Source: Agitococcus sp. (GTDB lineage Bacteria; Pseudomonadota; Gammaproteobacteria; Pseudomonadales; Moraxellaceae). From it: a stretch of DNA of 64,000 nt. Both the position numbers and the translations under genes were made by a program. The notes beneath the pieces are model-generated. The model had not been told where the DNA came from and searched no databases. It saw only the letters and a program-made list of their open reading frames with translations. The DNA lies in the NCBI GenBank assembly GCA_030646715.1, contig JAUSLJ010000005.1, positions 266,479 to 330,478 on the forward strand, read 5' to 3'. This document shows positions 44,119-52,172 of the stretch, one piece after another. Positions within the stretch are counted from its first letter, which is position 1. Each line of letters starts with the position of its first letter.

Positions 44119-44801
44119 CGTTTTTCTTCTGTATTTTTAGCCGTTTGTTGTTTTTTCAGTAATACCATGACGGCGCCATTGCCGCCATCTTTAGCTAAGG
44201 CGCTGTGAAATGCTAAGACGCTACGATGTTGTTGCAACCAACCATTGACACAGGTTTTTAATAATCCAGCTTGTGTTTCATCATCTTTACGGTAGCCTTT
44301 ACCGTGAACAATTTTAATAATGGTAATGCCTTCGTTTTGCGCTTCAAAAATAATATCTAGCACAGCTTGTCGGGCTTGTTCGACGGTACAGCCATGTAAA
44401 TCTACTGCTGCCTTCCACATTAACTGGCCATCTTTGAGCTTTTTAAAGACACCTTGTTGAATCCCTGTACGGCGAAAACTCAAAATCGCTTCGTTACTGA
44501 CAGGGTTTAACAAGGCGACGGTATCGGAGAGGGCTTCGTGTGCCATGTCAGCTGCACCTTCTGCTGCAGCACGACGGGCAACGGTGTTTGCATCCCATTT
44601 GGCGCGTAAATTGGGTTTAGTCGTCACCGTTTCTTCAATCACTAAGCGCTGAACGCCTTTAGTGGCTTTAGCAAATAAGCTGGCATCGTCTAAATCATCA
44701 TCGGGATTTTTTGGGATGACGATTTTCGGTTTCACGACGATAGGAGCAGCGAGTTCGGCAACTAAGGTTTTTTTTAGTTCAGTTAATAACGGGTTTTTCA
44801 T
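44115..44801 (-). CDS. Smr domain protein (SmrA-like nuclease)
   Basis: A 228-residue protein with a C-terminal Smr domain: VDLHGCTVEQARQAVL near residue 132 and IKIVHGKGYR near residue 162, then the conserved end GGNGAVMVLLKK. The first 110 residues are a charged N-terminal region that includes RLVIEETV. Smr proteins of this layout nick DNA or cleave RNA; the exact substrate is unknown. It is divergent from prmB and coupled to the hybrid kinase downstream by a 4-base overlap. Confidence 0.9.
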   Translation of the reverse strand: MKNPLLTELKKTLVAELAAPIVVKPKIVIPKNPDDDLDDASLFAKATKGVQRLVIEETVTTKPNLRAKWDANTVARRAAAEGAADMAHEALSDTVALLNPVSNEAILSFRRTGIQQGVFKKLKDGQLMWKAAVDLHGCTVEQARQAVLDIIFEAQNEGITIIKIVHGKGYRKDDETQAGLLKTCVNGWLQQHRSVLAFHSALAKDGGNGAVMVLLKKQQTAKNTEEKR

Positions 44802-44917
44802 GGTCTAACTAAGTATCAGGCGTGGTGATTGACTATTATCCTACAAATAAGCGATTACCGCGCAACTCTTAAACACTGTTACAATTCGCCATTATTTTTT
44901 AGTTTGAGGATGTGAAT

Positions 44918-45868
44918 GTGGAAGCTTCCGCGTTAATCACAAAAACCACGTTGGCTGATGCTGTTGCCGAGTTAGTCACCATCCGCGATTTTATTCGTTT
45001 TACTGTTTCTTGTTTGCGGAGTGCTGACGTTCATGTTGGCCACGGCACAGAAGACCATTTTGTCGAAGCAACCGCGTTAATTATGCAGTCATTATCGTTG
45101 CAATGGTCAGCCGATGCCGAAATTTTAGATGCCAAATTATTACGCAGCGAAAAACAGGCGATTGTTGACTTGCTTGATAAACGGATTAACGAGCGTACGC
45201 CTTTAGGTTATTTGTTGAATTTGTCTTATTTCTGCGGTCATCCGTTTTATGTCGATGAACGCGTGTTAATTCCACGCTCACCGATTGCTGAACTCATTGA
45301 AGACCGTTTTGCCCCGTGGTTAGAAAATGAACCGCAACGTATTTTGGATTTATGCACTGGTTCAGGTTGTATCGCCATTGCGCTGGCGTATGTTTATCCC
45401 GATGCCATTATTGATGCGGCTGATATATCTTTAGATGCTTTATCGGTTGCTGCTGTCAATGTTGAACATCATCAAGTAGCGGCAGAAAATGTCAATTTGA
45501 TAGAGTCTGACTTATTTAGCAAATTACCCAATCTGCGTTATGACTTAATCGTCAGTAATCCGCCCTATGTTGATGCCGAAGACATGGCCGATTTACCCGA
45601 AGAGTATCAACGTGAGCCTGAGTTGGCTTTAGCGGCAGGGGTTGATGGCTTAGATATCGTCCGTAAAATACTCGCCGAAGCCGCCGATTGTTTAACGGAA
45701 GACGGTTTGTTAGTGGTAGAAGTGGGCAATTCTGAGTGGGCATTAGCGCAATCTTTCCCCGAAGTCGAATTTGATTGGGTCGAGTTTAAGCGTGGTGGTT
45801 CGGGCGTATTTGTCTTGACCGCGCAACAATGCCGTTTTTATCAGCAACTGTTTCGGGAGGCCGTGTAA
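44918..45868 (+). CDS. prmB: Ribosomal protein L3 N5-glutamine methyltransferase
   Basis: A 316-residue class I methyltransferase that modifies a glutamine of ribosomal protein uL3. The N-terminal helical domain is followed by ILDLCTGSGCIAIALAYVYP (motif I) and the catalytic NPPY in LIVSNPPYVDAEDM. The GTG at 44918 is taken as start because GAGGA stands 7 bases before it; the alternative GTG at 44912 is too close to that site. The next gene, aroC, begins directly after its stop codon; this order also occurs in Pseudomonas. Confidence 0.93.
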   Translation: MEASALITKTTLADAVAELVTIRDFIRFTVSCLRSADVHVGHGTEDHFVEATALIMQSLSLQWSADAEILDAKLLRSEKQAIVDLLDKRINERTPLGYLLNLSYFCGHPFYVDERVLIPRSPIAELIEDRFAPWLENEPQRILDLCTGSGCIAIALAYVYPDAIIDAADISLDALSVAAVNVEHHQVAAENVNLIESDLFSKLPNLRYDLIVSNPPYVDAEDMADLPEEYQREPELALAAGVDGLDIVRKILAEAADCLTEDGLLVVEVGNSEWALAQSFPEVEFDWVEFKRGGSGVFVLTAQQCRFYQQLFREAV

Positions 45869-46960
45869 ATGGCAGGTAATAGCATAGGCCAATTATTTCG
45901 GGTGACGACTTTTGGTGAGTCTCACGGATTAGCATTAGGTGCGATTGTCGATGGTGTGCCACCTAGCCTTGAACTAACCGAAGCGGATATTCAACTGGAT
46001 TTAGACCGTCGTAAACCTGGTACATCACAGTTTGCCACCCAACGTCGTGAAGATGACCAAGTGAAAATTTTGTCAGGTGTTTTTGAGGGTAAAACGACAG
46101 GTACGCCGATTGGTTTGTTAATCGAAAACACCGACCAAAAATCGAAAGATTACGGCAATATCGCCACTACTTTTAGACCCGGTCATGCCGACTACACTTA
46201 TACGCAAAAATACGGTTTTCGCGATTATCGCGGTGGCGGTCGTTCGTCCGCGCGCGAAACGGCGATGCGTGTGGCCGCAGGTGCGATTGCGAAGAAATAT
46301 TTATTTGAAAAATTTGGTATTTTAATTCGCGGCCATGTCACCCAAATCGGCAATGAAATGGCGCAGCAATTGGACTGGTCGATTGTCAACCAAAATCCCT
46401 TTTTCTGTGGTGATGCCGAAGCGATACCCCGTTTTGCCGCCTTAGTCACCAGCTTACGTGAAAAGGGCACAAGTTGCGGCGCACGTTTACAAGTGGTTGC
46501 TGACAATGTGCCTGTGGGTTGGGGCGAGCCTGTTTTTGACCGTCTTGATGCTGATATTGCCCACGCGATGATGAGCATTAACGCGGTAAAAGGCGTAGAA
46601 ATTGGTGACGGTTTTGCCGTTGCAGGTCAGTTTGGCCATGAGTCGCGTGATGAGTTAACGCCACAAGGGTTTACCGCTAATCATTCGGGTGGTGTGATGG
46701 GGGGTATTTCCAGTGGTCAGCAAATTGTCGTGTCAATCGCCTTAAAACCAACATCCAGTATTACTACCGCAGGCCGTAGTATTGATATGGATGGTAATGC
46801 CATTGAAATGCTCACTAAAGGCCGTCATGACCCTTGTGTGGGTGTGCGGGCAACACCGATTGCCGAAGCGATGTTAGCGATTGTGTTAATGGATCACTTT
46901 TTACGTCATCGCGCACAAAATGCCGATGTGGTGATGCCGTTATCGCCGATTGCACCGTAG
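45869..46960 (+). CDS. aroC: Chorismate synthase
   Basis: A 363-residue enzyme catalysing the last step of the shikimate pathway, the FMN-dependent conversion of EPSP to chorismate. Signature motifs are [49 protein letters not shown] and the C-terminal [10 protein letters not shown]. The length is normal. Its ATG follows the prmB stop codon without a gap, and a TAA-ATG junction implies coupling. Confidence 0.97.
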   Translation: MAGNSIGQLFRVTTFGESHGLALGAIVDGVPPSLELTEADIQLDLDRRKPGTSQFATQRREDDQVKILSGVFEGKTTGTPIGLLIENTDQKSKDYGNIATTFRPGHADYTYTQKYGFRDYRGGGRSSARETAMRVAAGAIAKKYLFEKFGILIRGHVTQIGNEMAQQLDWSIVNQNPFFCGDAEAIPRFAALVTSLREKGTSCGARLQVVADNVPVGWGEPVFDRLDADIAHAMMSINAVKGVEIGDGFAVAGQFGHESRDELTPQGFTANHSGGVMGGISSGQQIVVSIALKPTSSITTAGRSIDMDGNAIEMLTKGRHDPCVGVRATPIAEAMLAIVLMDHFLRHRAQNADVVMPLSPIAP

Positions 46961-46984
46961 TAATCGTAGTAATAAGGATATTGT

Positions 46985-47515
46985 ATGCCGTCGTTTTTGA
47001 TTAAAAAGGATTTTGGTAGTAGTAATGAGCGGGTGATTCGCAGGGCGATAGAGTGCTTAAAAGCGAACCATCAAGAAGTCATTACGATTCAAGTGATGAA
47101 TAATTACGGTGGCGTGGTCTTTTTAGCAAAAGAGTTAATAGACGCGATTTAGCATACCACAAGTTCGGTTCATGTTGTTTATAGCGGCTTTATCGTGAGT
47201 TCGGCCGCTTTTTTATTTGCTGCAACGGATATTTTAGAGTCACACAAAGCGAATGTTGTCATGGAGTTGGAAGATGATGTTTGTTTGGTGTTTCATAAGC
47301 CACGCATTGAGTTGTCAAATGGCAAAAAATACTTTCACAATAGCGCAAATTTACATGAGCTTGACGTCGATATAGCAACTGATTTATGTGATATATCTGA
47401 TTTTTGCGAACAATGGTTTGTTGCCTACATAGAACATCTTGGCTATGATTTAAGCTATGAAGAGTCGTTATATTTGCAAGGTTTTGAGGCGGTTATCGCC
47501 TACACAAAGGCGTAA
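46985..47515 (+). pseudogene. ClpP/crotonase-like serine protease gene with in-frame amber codon
   Basis: One reading frame runs from the ATG at 46985 to 47515 with a single interruption, TAG at 47150-47152. Before it stands VITIQVMNNYGGVVFLAKEL and after it SVHVVYSGFIVSSAAFLFAA, matching the ClpP/SppA pattern of a GG oxyanion turn and a nucleophile serine in G-x-x-S-S-A-A. Around 176 codons in total would make a small ClpP-like protease. The second part could start at the GTG at 47195, but lacks a ribosome binding site. A good site AAGGA lies before the first ATG. Either a recent nonsense mutation (CAG to TAG is one change) or readthrough is possible. Confidence 0.72.
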
Positions 47516-47521
47516 TAAGAC

Positions 47522-47656
47522 ATGATGATGGTATCCCACAAAACAGCTCAAGAAAATCTGAAAAAAATTGATTTGAAAAAACTCAGTCAGTTAATGAGTG
47601 AGCAATCGACACAAAAACCCAAATCGAATCCCGAAAAAATAAAGCAAATTAAATAA
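47522..47656 (+). CDS. Small Lys-rich hypothetical protein
   Basis: A 44-residue reading frame, MMMVSHKTAQENLKKIDLKK and onwards, ending in a Lys/Pro/Ser/Asn-rich tail. It follows the ClpP-like gene by 6 bp and ends just where a palindromic repeat begins. There is no known homologue to my knowledge and the ribosome binding site is weak. It may be a small partner of the ClpP-like protein or chance coding. Confidence 0.4.
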   Translation: MMMVSHKTAQENLKKIDLKKLSQLMSEQSTQKPKSNPEKIKQIK

Positions 47657-47774
47657 GTATCTACACAAAAGTTTCACCGTTCGTGGTGAGCCTGTCCCCC
47701 AAGGGGATTTCCTACGGGGCTCGAACCACCCTTCGACAAGCTCAGCGTGAACGGTGTGTACAAACAACTTTAGG
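47656..47774. repeat. MITE-like palindromic element, copy 2 with internal insertion
   Basis: This copy shares with 16132-16245 the blocks AAAAGTTTCACCG, GGTGAGCCTGTC, CGAACCA, CTTCGACAAGCTCAGCGTGA and ACAAAC. A stretch of about 25 bases, beginning CCCCAAGGGGATTTCC, interrupts it between GAGCCTGTC and CGAACCA. The inserted bases form their own CCCC-AAGGGG / CGGGGC type of repeat. The terminal inverted repeats are less complete than in copy 1. The element occupies most of the 194-bp gap before the MFS gene. Confidence 0.7.
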
Positions 47775-47850
47775 CGTTATTCCCCATCGCTTCATCATGG
47801 TGGAGGGTGAATATACGCGCCCCTTGTATCTTCATATAAATAACCCAACT

Positions 47851-49008
47851 ATGCCCAACCCAGCCCTTCCATTTTGGCGACTATCGGCTTTTTACTTCTT
47901 CTATTTTGCGGTCTTAGGCGGCTTTATGCCGTATTGGAGTTTATATCTCCAAAATCTACATTTTGACGAAAAAGCGATTGGTCAGTTGCTCGCTATTGGT
48001 ATGTTAACGCGTATTGTCGCGCCTAATTTTTGGGGTTATTTAGCAGATACGACGGGTAAACGGATTGAATTAGTCCGTTTTGGCGCGGTGATGATTAGCG
48101 TTTTTTGGCTCGGTATTTTTTTTGTCGGGCACAGTTTTTATCTCATGGCCTTAGTGCTGTTTGCTTATAGTTTTTTTCAAAATGCGATTTTGGCGCAGTT
48201 TGAAGCAGTGACGATTGCTCATCTCGGACAAGACCGTGATTTATACGGCAAGATTCGCTTATGGGGTTCAGTTGGATTTATTGCCACGGTCGCAGGTTTT
48301 GGCTATTTATTTGATGTCATTTCCATTCATTATTTGCCAGTTCTATTGTTGGCGTGTGCAGTGATTGCCGCCGTGTTTAGTTTTTCGGTGCCACGTCCTG
48401 CCCAAGAAAAAAAGACCAAAGAAACGCACACAATATGGCATACGCTAAAAAAGCCCTTAGTCTTTAGTTTTTTTATCGTCCATTTTTTATTGCAGTTTTC
48501 TCACGCCCCGTATTACAGTTTTTATAGCGTTTATTTAGAAAGTCATGGCTATAGTCGTGGTGTTATTGGCTTATTGTGGGCATTGGGTGTACTGGCCGAA
48601 GTCATCGCTTTTACCCAATCTCATCGTTTACTACAGAAATTTACCGAATATCAATTAGTGTTGAGTTGTTTGCTTTTGGCAAGTTTGCGTTGGCTGGTGA
48701 TTGCTTTCGCGGTCGATACGCCTGCTCTGTTGTGGATGGTGCAAGTGTTGCACGCCTTTAGTTTTGCCATTTTCCATGCAGCGGCTATGAGCTTTATTTA
48801 CCGTGAGTTTTCGCAAGGCCAACAAGGGCAGGGGCAAGCGATTTATAGCGCGTTATGGGGTTTAGGTGTTGCAATTGGTTCTTGGTTGGCTGGCATGGTG
48901 TGGCTACCCTTGGGCGCAACAGGTATTTTCTGTTTTGCCGCGCTTTCTTGTTGGGTGGCGGTGATGGTGTTGAAATTAGGCTATCAAGCACAGCAAAAAC
49001 CCTATTGA
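47851..49008 (+). CDS. MFS transporter, HcaT (3-phenylpropionate permease)-like
   Basis: A 385-residue 12-helix transporter of the MFS_1_like/HcaT group. Characteristic are FYFFYFAVLGGFMPYWSLYL at the start, APNFWGYLADTTGKRIELVR (the helix 2-3 loop) and RLWGSVGFIATVAGFGYLFD in helix 5. The start is the ATG at 47851; an upstream in-frame extension to 47683 would only translate a palindromic repeat. In Pseudomonas a similar MFS gene also neighbours aroC. The substrate is not predictable. Confidence 0.88.
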   Translation: MPNPALPFWRLSAFYFFYFAVLGGFMPYWSLYLQNLHFDEKAIGQLLAIGMLTRIVAPNFWGYLADTTGKRIELVRFGAVMISVFWLGIFFVGHSFYLMALVLFAYSFFQNAILAQFEAVTIAHLGQDRDLYGKIRLWGSVGFIATVAGFGYLFDVISIHYLPVLLLACAVIAAVFSFSVPRPAQEKKTKETHTIWHTLKKPLVFSFFIVHFLLQFSHAPYYSFYSVYLESHGYSRGVIGLLWALGVLAEVIAFTQSHRLLQKFTEYQLVLSCLLLASLRWLVIAFAVDTPALLWMVQVLHAFSFAIFHAAAMSFIYREFSQGQQGQGQAIYSALWGLGVAIGSWLAGMVWLPLGATGIFCFAALSCWVAVMVLKLGYQAQQKPY

Positions 49009-49023
49009 TTTTTACTTAAACAA

Positions 49024-49045
49024 ATATACTATGGGGGGTATATAG
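49024..49045. promoter_or_regulatory. CsoR/RcnR-type operator
   Basis: ATATAC-TATGGGGG-GTATAT is an inverted repeat around a G-tract, with six consecutive G residues at 49033-49038. CsoR/RcnR/FrmR repressors recognise A/T-rich inverted repeats around such G-tracts. It lies 22 bp before the start codon of the CsoR-family gene and is probably its autoregulatory operator. Confidence 0.7.
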
Positions 49046-49065
49046 AACCCTCAGAGCCTATTGCC

Positions 49066-49338
49066 ATGAACACTCCGCAAACTAGCCATCAAGCCGAAGT
49101 TATCAAACGCCTAGCCCGTGTTGAAGGCCAAATTCGCGGTATTCAAAAATTGATTGTTGCTGAATCTGATTGTGAAAAAATCCTCCAACAAATGACTGCC
49201 GCTCGACGCGCCTTAGATAAAGCTTTTTTTGATATGTTGGCCTGTGTTATTGAAGCCAATGTCGTCGAAGAAGCGGATACCAAACCTGTTGCGGAACGTA
49301 TGGCCGAAGTTAAGGCTCTACTCACACGATATGCGTAA
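49066..49338 (+). CDS. CsoR/FrmR family metal- or aldehyde-responsive repressor
   Basis: A 90-residue all-helical regulator of the DUF156 family. RLARVEGQIRGIQKLI is the signature of helix 1, and Cys36 in ESDCEKIL is the conserved thiol. The second pair of family ligands (His/Cys at about 60-65) is altered here: the segment reads FFDMLACVIEANV, with a cysteine at 60 and no histidine. The effector may thus be neither Cu(I) nor Ni(II), and could be a thiol-reactive compound. No target gene other than itself is evident, since the MFS gene lies upstream and srkA downstream. Confidence 0.9.
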   Translation: MNTPQTSHQAEVIKRLARVEGQIRGIQKLIVAESDCEKILQQMTAARRALDKAFFDMLACVIEANVVEEADTKPVAERMAEVKALLTRYA

Positions 49339-49420
49339 CAAACAGAAACCGAGTGCTTAGCCGCCTGACGGTTGTATTGTGTCATCATTGTTCATATTTA
49401 TTAACGTGAGCACTGCCGAC

Positions 49421-50401
49421 ATGACTATCGACGACTACTCACAACTTTCTCCTGACTTAGTGATTCGCGCTGTTGAAAGTACAGGCCGAATCAGTGATGC
49501 CCGCGTGATGGCGTTAAACAGCTATGAAAATCGGGTATATCAAATTGGTATCGAAGACGAAAAGCCCGTTATCGCTAAATTTTATCGACCTGCACGCTGG
49601 CAAACAGCGCAGATTATTGAAGAGCATCACTTTTGCCAAGACTTAGTAGCGGCAGAGTTGCCGATTGTTGCACCTTTAGTTGACGAGTCGAATCAGCAGA
49701 CCTTGTTTGAATTTGAAGGTTATCGTTTCGCGCTTTTTCAGCGTAAAGGCGGTCAAGCACCCGAAGCAGGTGATTTAGAGCAAATTCATCGTCTTGGTAT
49801 GTTGTTAGGGCGGGTTCATGCCATTGGTAAACAACACGATTTTATCGCCAGACCTCGGCTAACCGTGGAGCGTTTTCTCGATGTACCTTATCAATGTGTC
49901 AGAGAAGGCTTTATGCCGTCGTCACTATTGGCGCGCTATGATGCAGCGATTAGCGTATTAAGTGAAAAAATTGAAGCATTACAACTCAATCAATCGGTGT
50001 TTATTCGTACACATGGCGACTGTCATTTAGGTAATATTTTGTGGACGCGTGATGATGGCCCTTGGCTGGTTGATTTTGATGATTGCCAATCTGCACCCGC
50101 GATTCAAGATTTATGGATGTTGTTAACGGGTTCACGACACGAGCAAGAAAGTCAGCTTTCTGAGTTGCTCGATGGTTACACCATGTTTTGTGATTTTGAT
50201 GCCCGTGAGTTGCGGTTAATTGAAGGCTTGCGCAGTTTAAGGATGATTCATTATGCAGGTTGGTTGGCCATGCGTTGGAATGATCCTGCTTTCCCTAAGT
50301 ATTTTCCGTGGTTTAACACCGACAGTTATTGGCAACAGCACGTTGCCGAACTGGAGCAACAATGCCGTCTAATGGATGAGCCGCCGTTACGTTGGCTTTA
50401 A
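49421..50401 (+). CDS. srkA: Stress response kinase A (YihE/RdoA)
   Basis: A 326-residue aminoglycoside-phosphotransferase-fold protein kinase. It has LNSYENRVYQIGIEDE and AKFYRPARW near the N-terminus, the catalytic RTHGDCHLGNILW and the metal-binding LVDFDDCQSAP, all as in SrkA. In E. coli SrkA counteracts MazE-MazF-mediated death and acts in the Cpx stress response. The start at 49421 (MTIDDYSQLSP) is chosen by similarity to the family; an in-frame GTG at 49379 adds 14 residues without a ribosome binding site. Confidence 0.93.
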   Translation: MTIDDYSQLSPDLVIRAVESTGRISDARVMALNSYENRVYQIGIEDEKPVIAKFYRPARWQTAQIIEEHHFCQDLVAAELPIVAPLVDESNQQTLFEFEGYRFALFQRKGGQAPEAGDLEQIHRLGMLLGRVHAIGKQHDFIARPRLTVERFLDVPYQCVREGFMPSSLLARYDAAISVLSEKIEALQLNQSVFIRTHGDCHLGNILWTRDDGPWLVDFDDCQSAPAIQDLWMLLTGSRHEQESQLSELLDGYTMFCDFDARELRLIEGLRSLRMIHYAGWLAMRWNDPAFPKYFPWFNTDSYWQQHVAELEQQCRLMDEPPLRWL

Positions 50402-50404
50402 GTA

Positions 50405-51223
50405 TTAAGGTGAGGGACTCACGCGAATACTGCCAACACAACTTGGCAAACCAGGGGCAATGTTTTCGGCTAGTCGTAAACCAAAATCATTGCCTAACGC
50501 CGTGAGTGCTTTTGTTCTGGCAGTAAAAAAATGTTGTCCTACTGGGCTAGTAGCAAACTGTAAATACGTCTGAAGTTGCTCAGGCGTTAAAGGTGAGTAC
50601 AAATTGGCTAAAGACCGTTGTACTTGCTGATTCATAAACGCCACTTTGTTGCGTTTAGCAATATTCAAACCAATATTCGAGCCTGGAATTTGCATCAATG
50701 CCAAACAGTCATAGCTATCTAAACGTTCAATCAAGGCATTGGCACTGGCCAAAAACACGCTGTTGAGTGTTGCGCTAAGCTGCGTGGCTTCTCGTAATTG
50801 TTTCATCGTTTCAGGTTGCGTCGAATTTTCGGGTTGATTAATAGTTTTACGAAAATCCGTTTCTGCGGTTAATACTGCTTGTCCCGTAGGCGATTGATAA
50901 AAGTCGATCACTGCTTGCATATCGTCAGTGCTGAGATGTTGCGCTAAAGAGTGTTGGAGTTGTGCATCGATATACGGATTATTGACCGTATCCTGAATGC
51001 TTCTTTGCACCTTTTCCAAAAAGCGTTTGGGAATCCATTCTTGTACTTCACTATCGTAAATCGGGGCTTCTAAATAAAGTAGGGGCGTGCGGAGTTGGCT
51101 GACTTGTAAGAGTTTTTGCGTCGTTAGTGTTGCTGAAACAGGTGGAGTAATTGGTTTGAGTGCCTGATGTTGACAAGCAGTTAAACTACTGACCAATAAC
51201 AGTGTTGCCAATGTTTTTATCAT
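50405..51223 (-). CDS. Putative lipoprotein, DUF2059-like
   Basis: A 272-residue protein with lipobox LTAC at residues 14-17, so it is probably lipidated at Cys17. Two related helical segments of the DUF2059 kind follow: LSTDDMQAVIDFYQSPTGQA near residue 98 and LTPEQLQTYLQFATSPVGQH near residue 212. Function is unknown. It overlaps the stop of the LysR gene by 4 bases (51220-51223), so the two are coupled. Confidence 0.8.
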   Translation of the reverse strand: MIKTLATLLLVSSLTACQHQALKPITPPVSATLTTQKLLQVSQLRTPLLYLEAPIYDSEVQEWIPKRFLEKVQRSIQDTVNNPYIDAQLQHSLAQHLSTDDMQAVIDFYQSPTGQAVLTAETDFRKTINQPENSTQPETMKQLREATQLSATLNSVFLASANALIERLDSYDCLALMQIPGSNIGLNIAKRNKVAFMNQQVQRSLANLYSPLTPEQLQTYLQFATSPVGQHFFTARTKALTALGNDFGLRLAENIAPGLPSCVGSIRVSPSP

Positions 51224-52101
51224 GACTTATCACTCATTTGACCATGCAAGATTGCCAACATCGCCACAGCCGCCCGTGACAACGTTCGTCGAGGATGATA
51301 CACCACGCCGAGTGTTCGGTGCATATCGACACGATGTAACGGCAGTATGACCATTTCTTCATTGGCCATGCTCGCGGGCAAAACACTCCAACCTAGACCA
51401 ATCGACACCATCATACGAATGGTTTCTAAATAATTCGTCGTCATCGTAACATTGAGATTTAATCCCGCTTGTTGAAATAACTCTGCGGCAATTTGGCGGG
51501 TAAAGGTATTTAAAGACGGCAAAATCGCAGGGTGAGCCGTCAAATCAGATAAGCAAGTCTCGTTTTTTTTTGCCAGTGGATGGTCTTTGCCCGCGACAAA
51601 TGCCAATGGGTCATCCCAAATTTCTTCGGCGACTAAACGGTTGTCGGCAATTGGCGGTAATGTGACGATTCCTAACTCCAAATCGCCACTCAGTACCGCC
51701 TCGTAAGCAGCTTCGGAATCAATAAACTGAATATCTAATTGCACTTGCGGATACTGTTGAGAAAAGGCACGTAAGGTTGGCGGTAAACGGTGTAAACCAA
51801 TATGATGAGAAGTGCCAATTTTTAAAATCCCTGTCACTTCACCTTCTAAATCAGCGACACTTTTTTTGATATCTTCAAAATCAAGTAACCATTGATGAGC
51901 GCGTGGAAACAGTGCGCGGCCTGCTTCGGTGAGTTGCACCCGACGACCCACACGGTCAAATAAACTCACACCCAACATTTCTTCTAAATTACTGACCCGT
52001 TTACTGATGGCAGGTTGGGTAAAGTGTAATTTTTCGGCGGCTAAAGAAAAGGACTCATAACGAGCCACTTCAATAAAAGCAAGTAAGTCGGCGGTGTTCA
52101 T
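51220..52101 (-). CDS. LysR family transcriptional regulator
   Basis: A 293-residue LysR-type regulator. The helix-turn-helix is in residues 17-45 (SFSLAAEKLHFTQPAISKRV) and the effector domain begins around residue 90 (LKIGTSHHIGLHRLPPTL). The start at 52101 (MNTADLLAFIEVA) matches the family; an in-frame GTG at 52149 adds 16 residues and would sit within a palindrome. It is followed by the lipoprotein gene. Its target is unknown; it may be its own upstream region. Confidence 0.92.
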   Translation of the reverse strand: MNTADLLAFIEVARYESFSLAAEKLHFTQPAISKRVSNLEEMLGVSLFDRVGRRVQLTEAGRALFPRAHQWLLDFEDIKKSVADLEGEVTGILKIGTSHHIGLHRLPPTLRAFSQQYPQVQLDIQFIDSEAAYEAVLSGDLELGIVTLPPIADNRLVAEEIWDDPLAFVAGKDHPLAKKNETCLSDLTAHPAILPSLNTFTRQIAAELFQQAGLNLNVTMTTNYLETIRMMVSIGLGWSVLPASMANEEMVILPLHRVDMHRTLGVVYHPRRTLSRAAVAMLAILHGQMSDKS

Positions 52102-52126
52102 GGCAGATGGTATCCAAAACTCTGTT

Positions 52127-52163
52127 GTTTTCCTCGTTGTGGATACCACTCAACGAGGAAAAC
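52127..52163. promoter_or_regulatory. Perfect 13-bp inverted repeat upstream of LysR gene
   Basis: GTTTTCCTCGTTG (52127-52139) and CAACGAGGAAAAC (52151-52163) are perfectly complementary around an 11-base spacer. The palindrome is 26 bp before the LysR start and 10 bp after the stop of the lipase gene. No T-run follows on the minus strand, so an operator is likelier than a terminator. Confidence 0.65.
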
Positions 52164-52172
52164 GTGTTGATA

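Noticed and set aside
47683..47850. Upstream extension of the MFS transporter by 56 residues
   Set aside because: The extension translates a palindromic repeat and is not membrane-like; the ATG at 47851 gives the normal family N-terminus.
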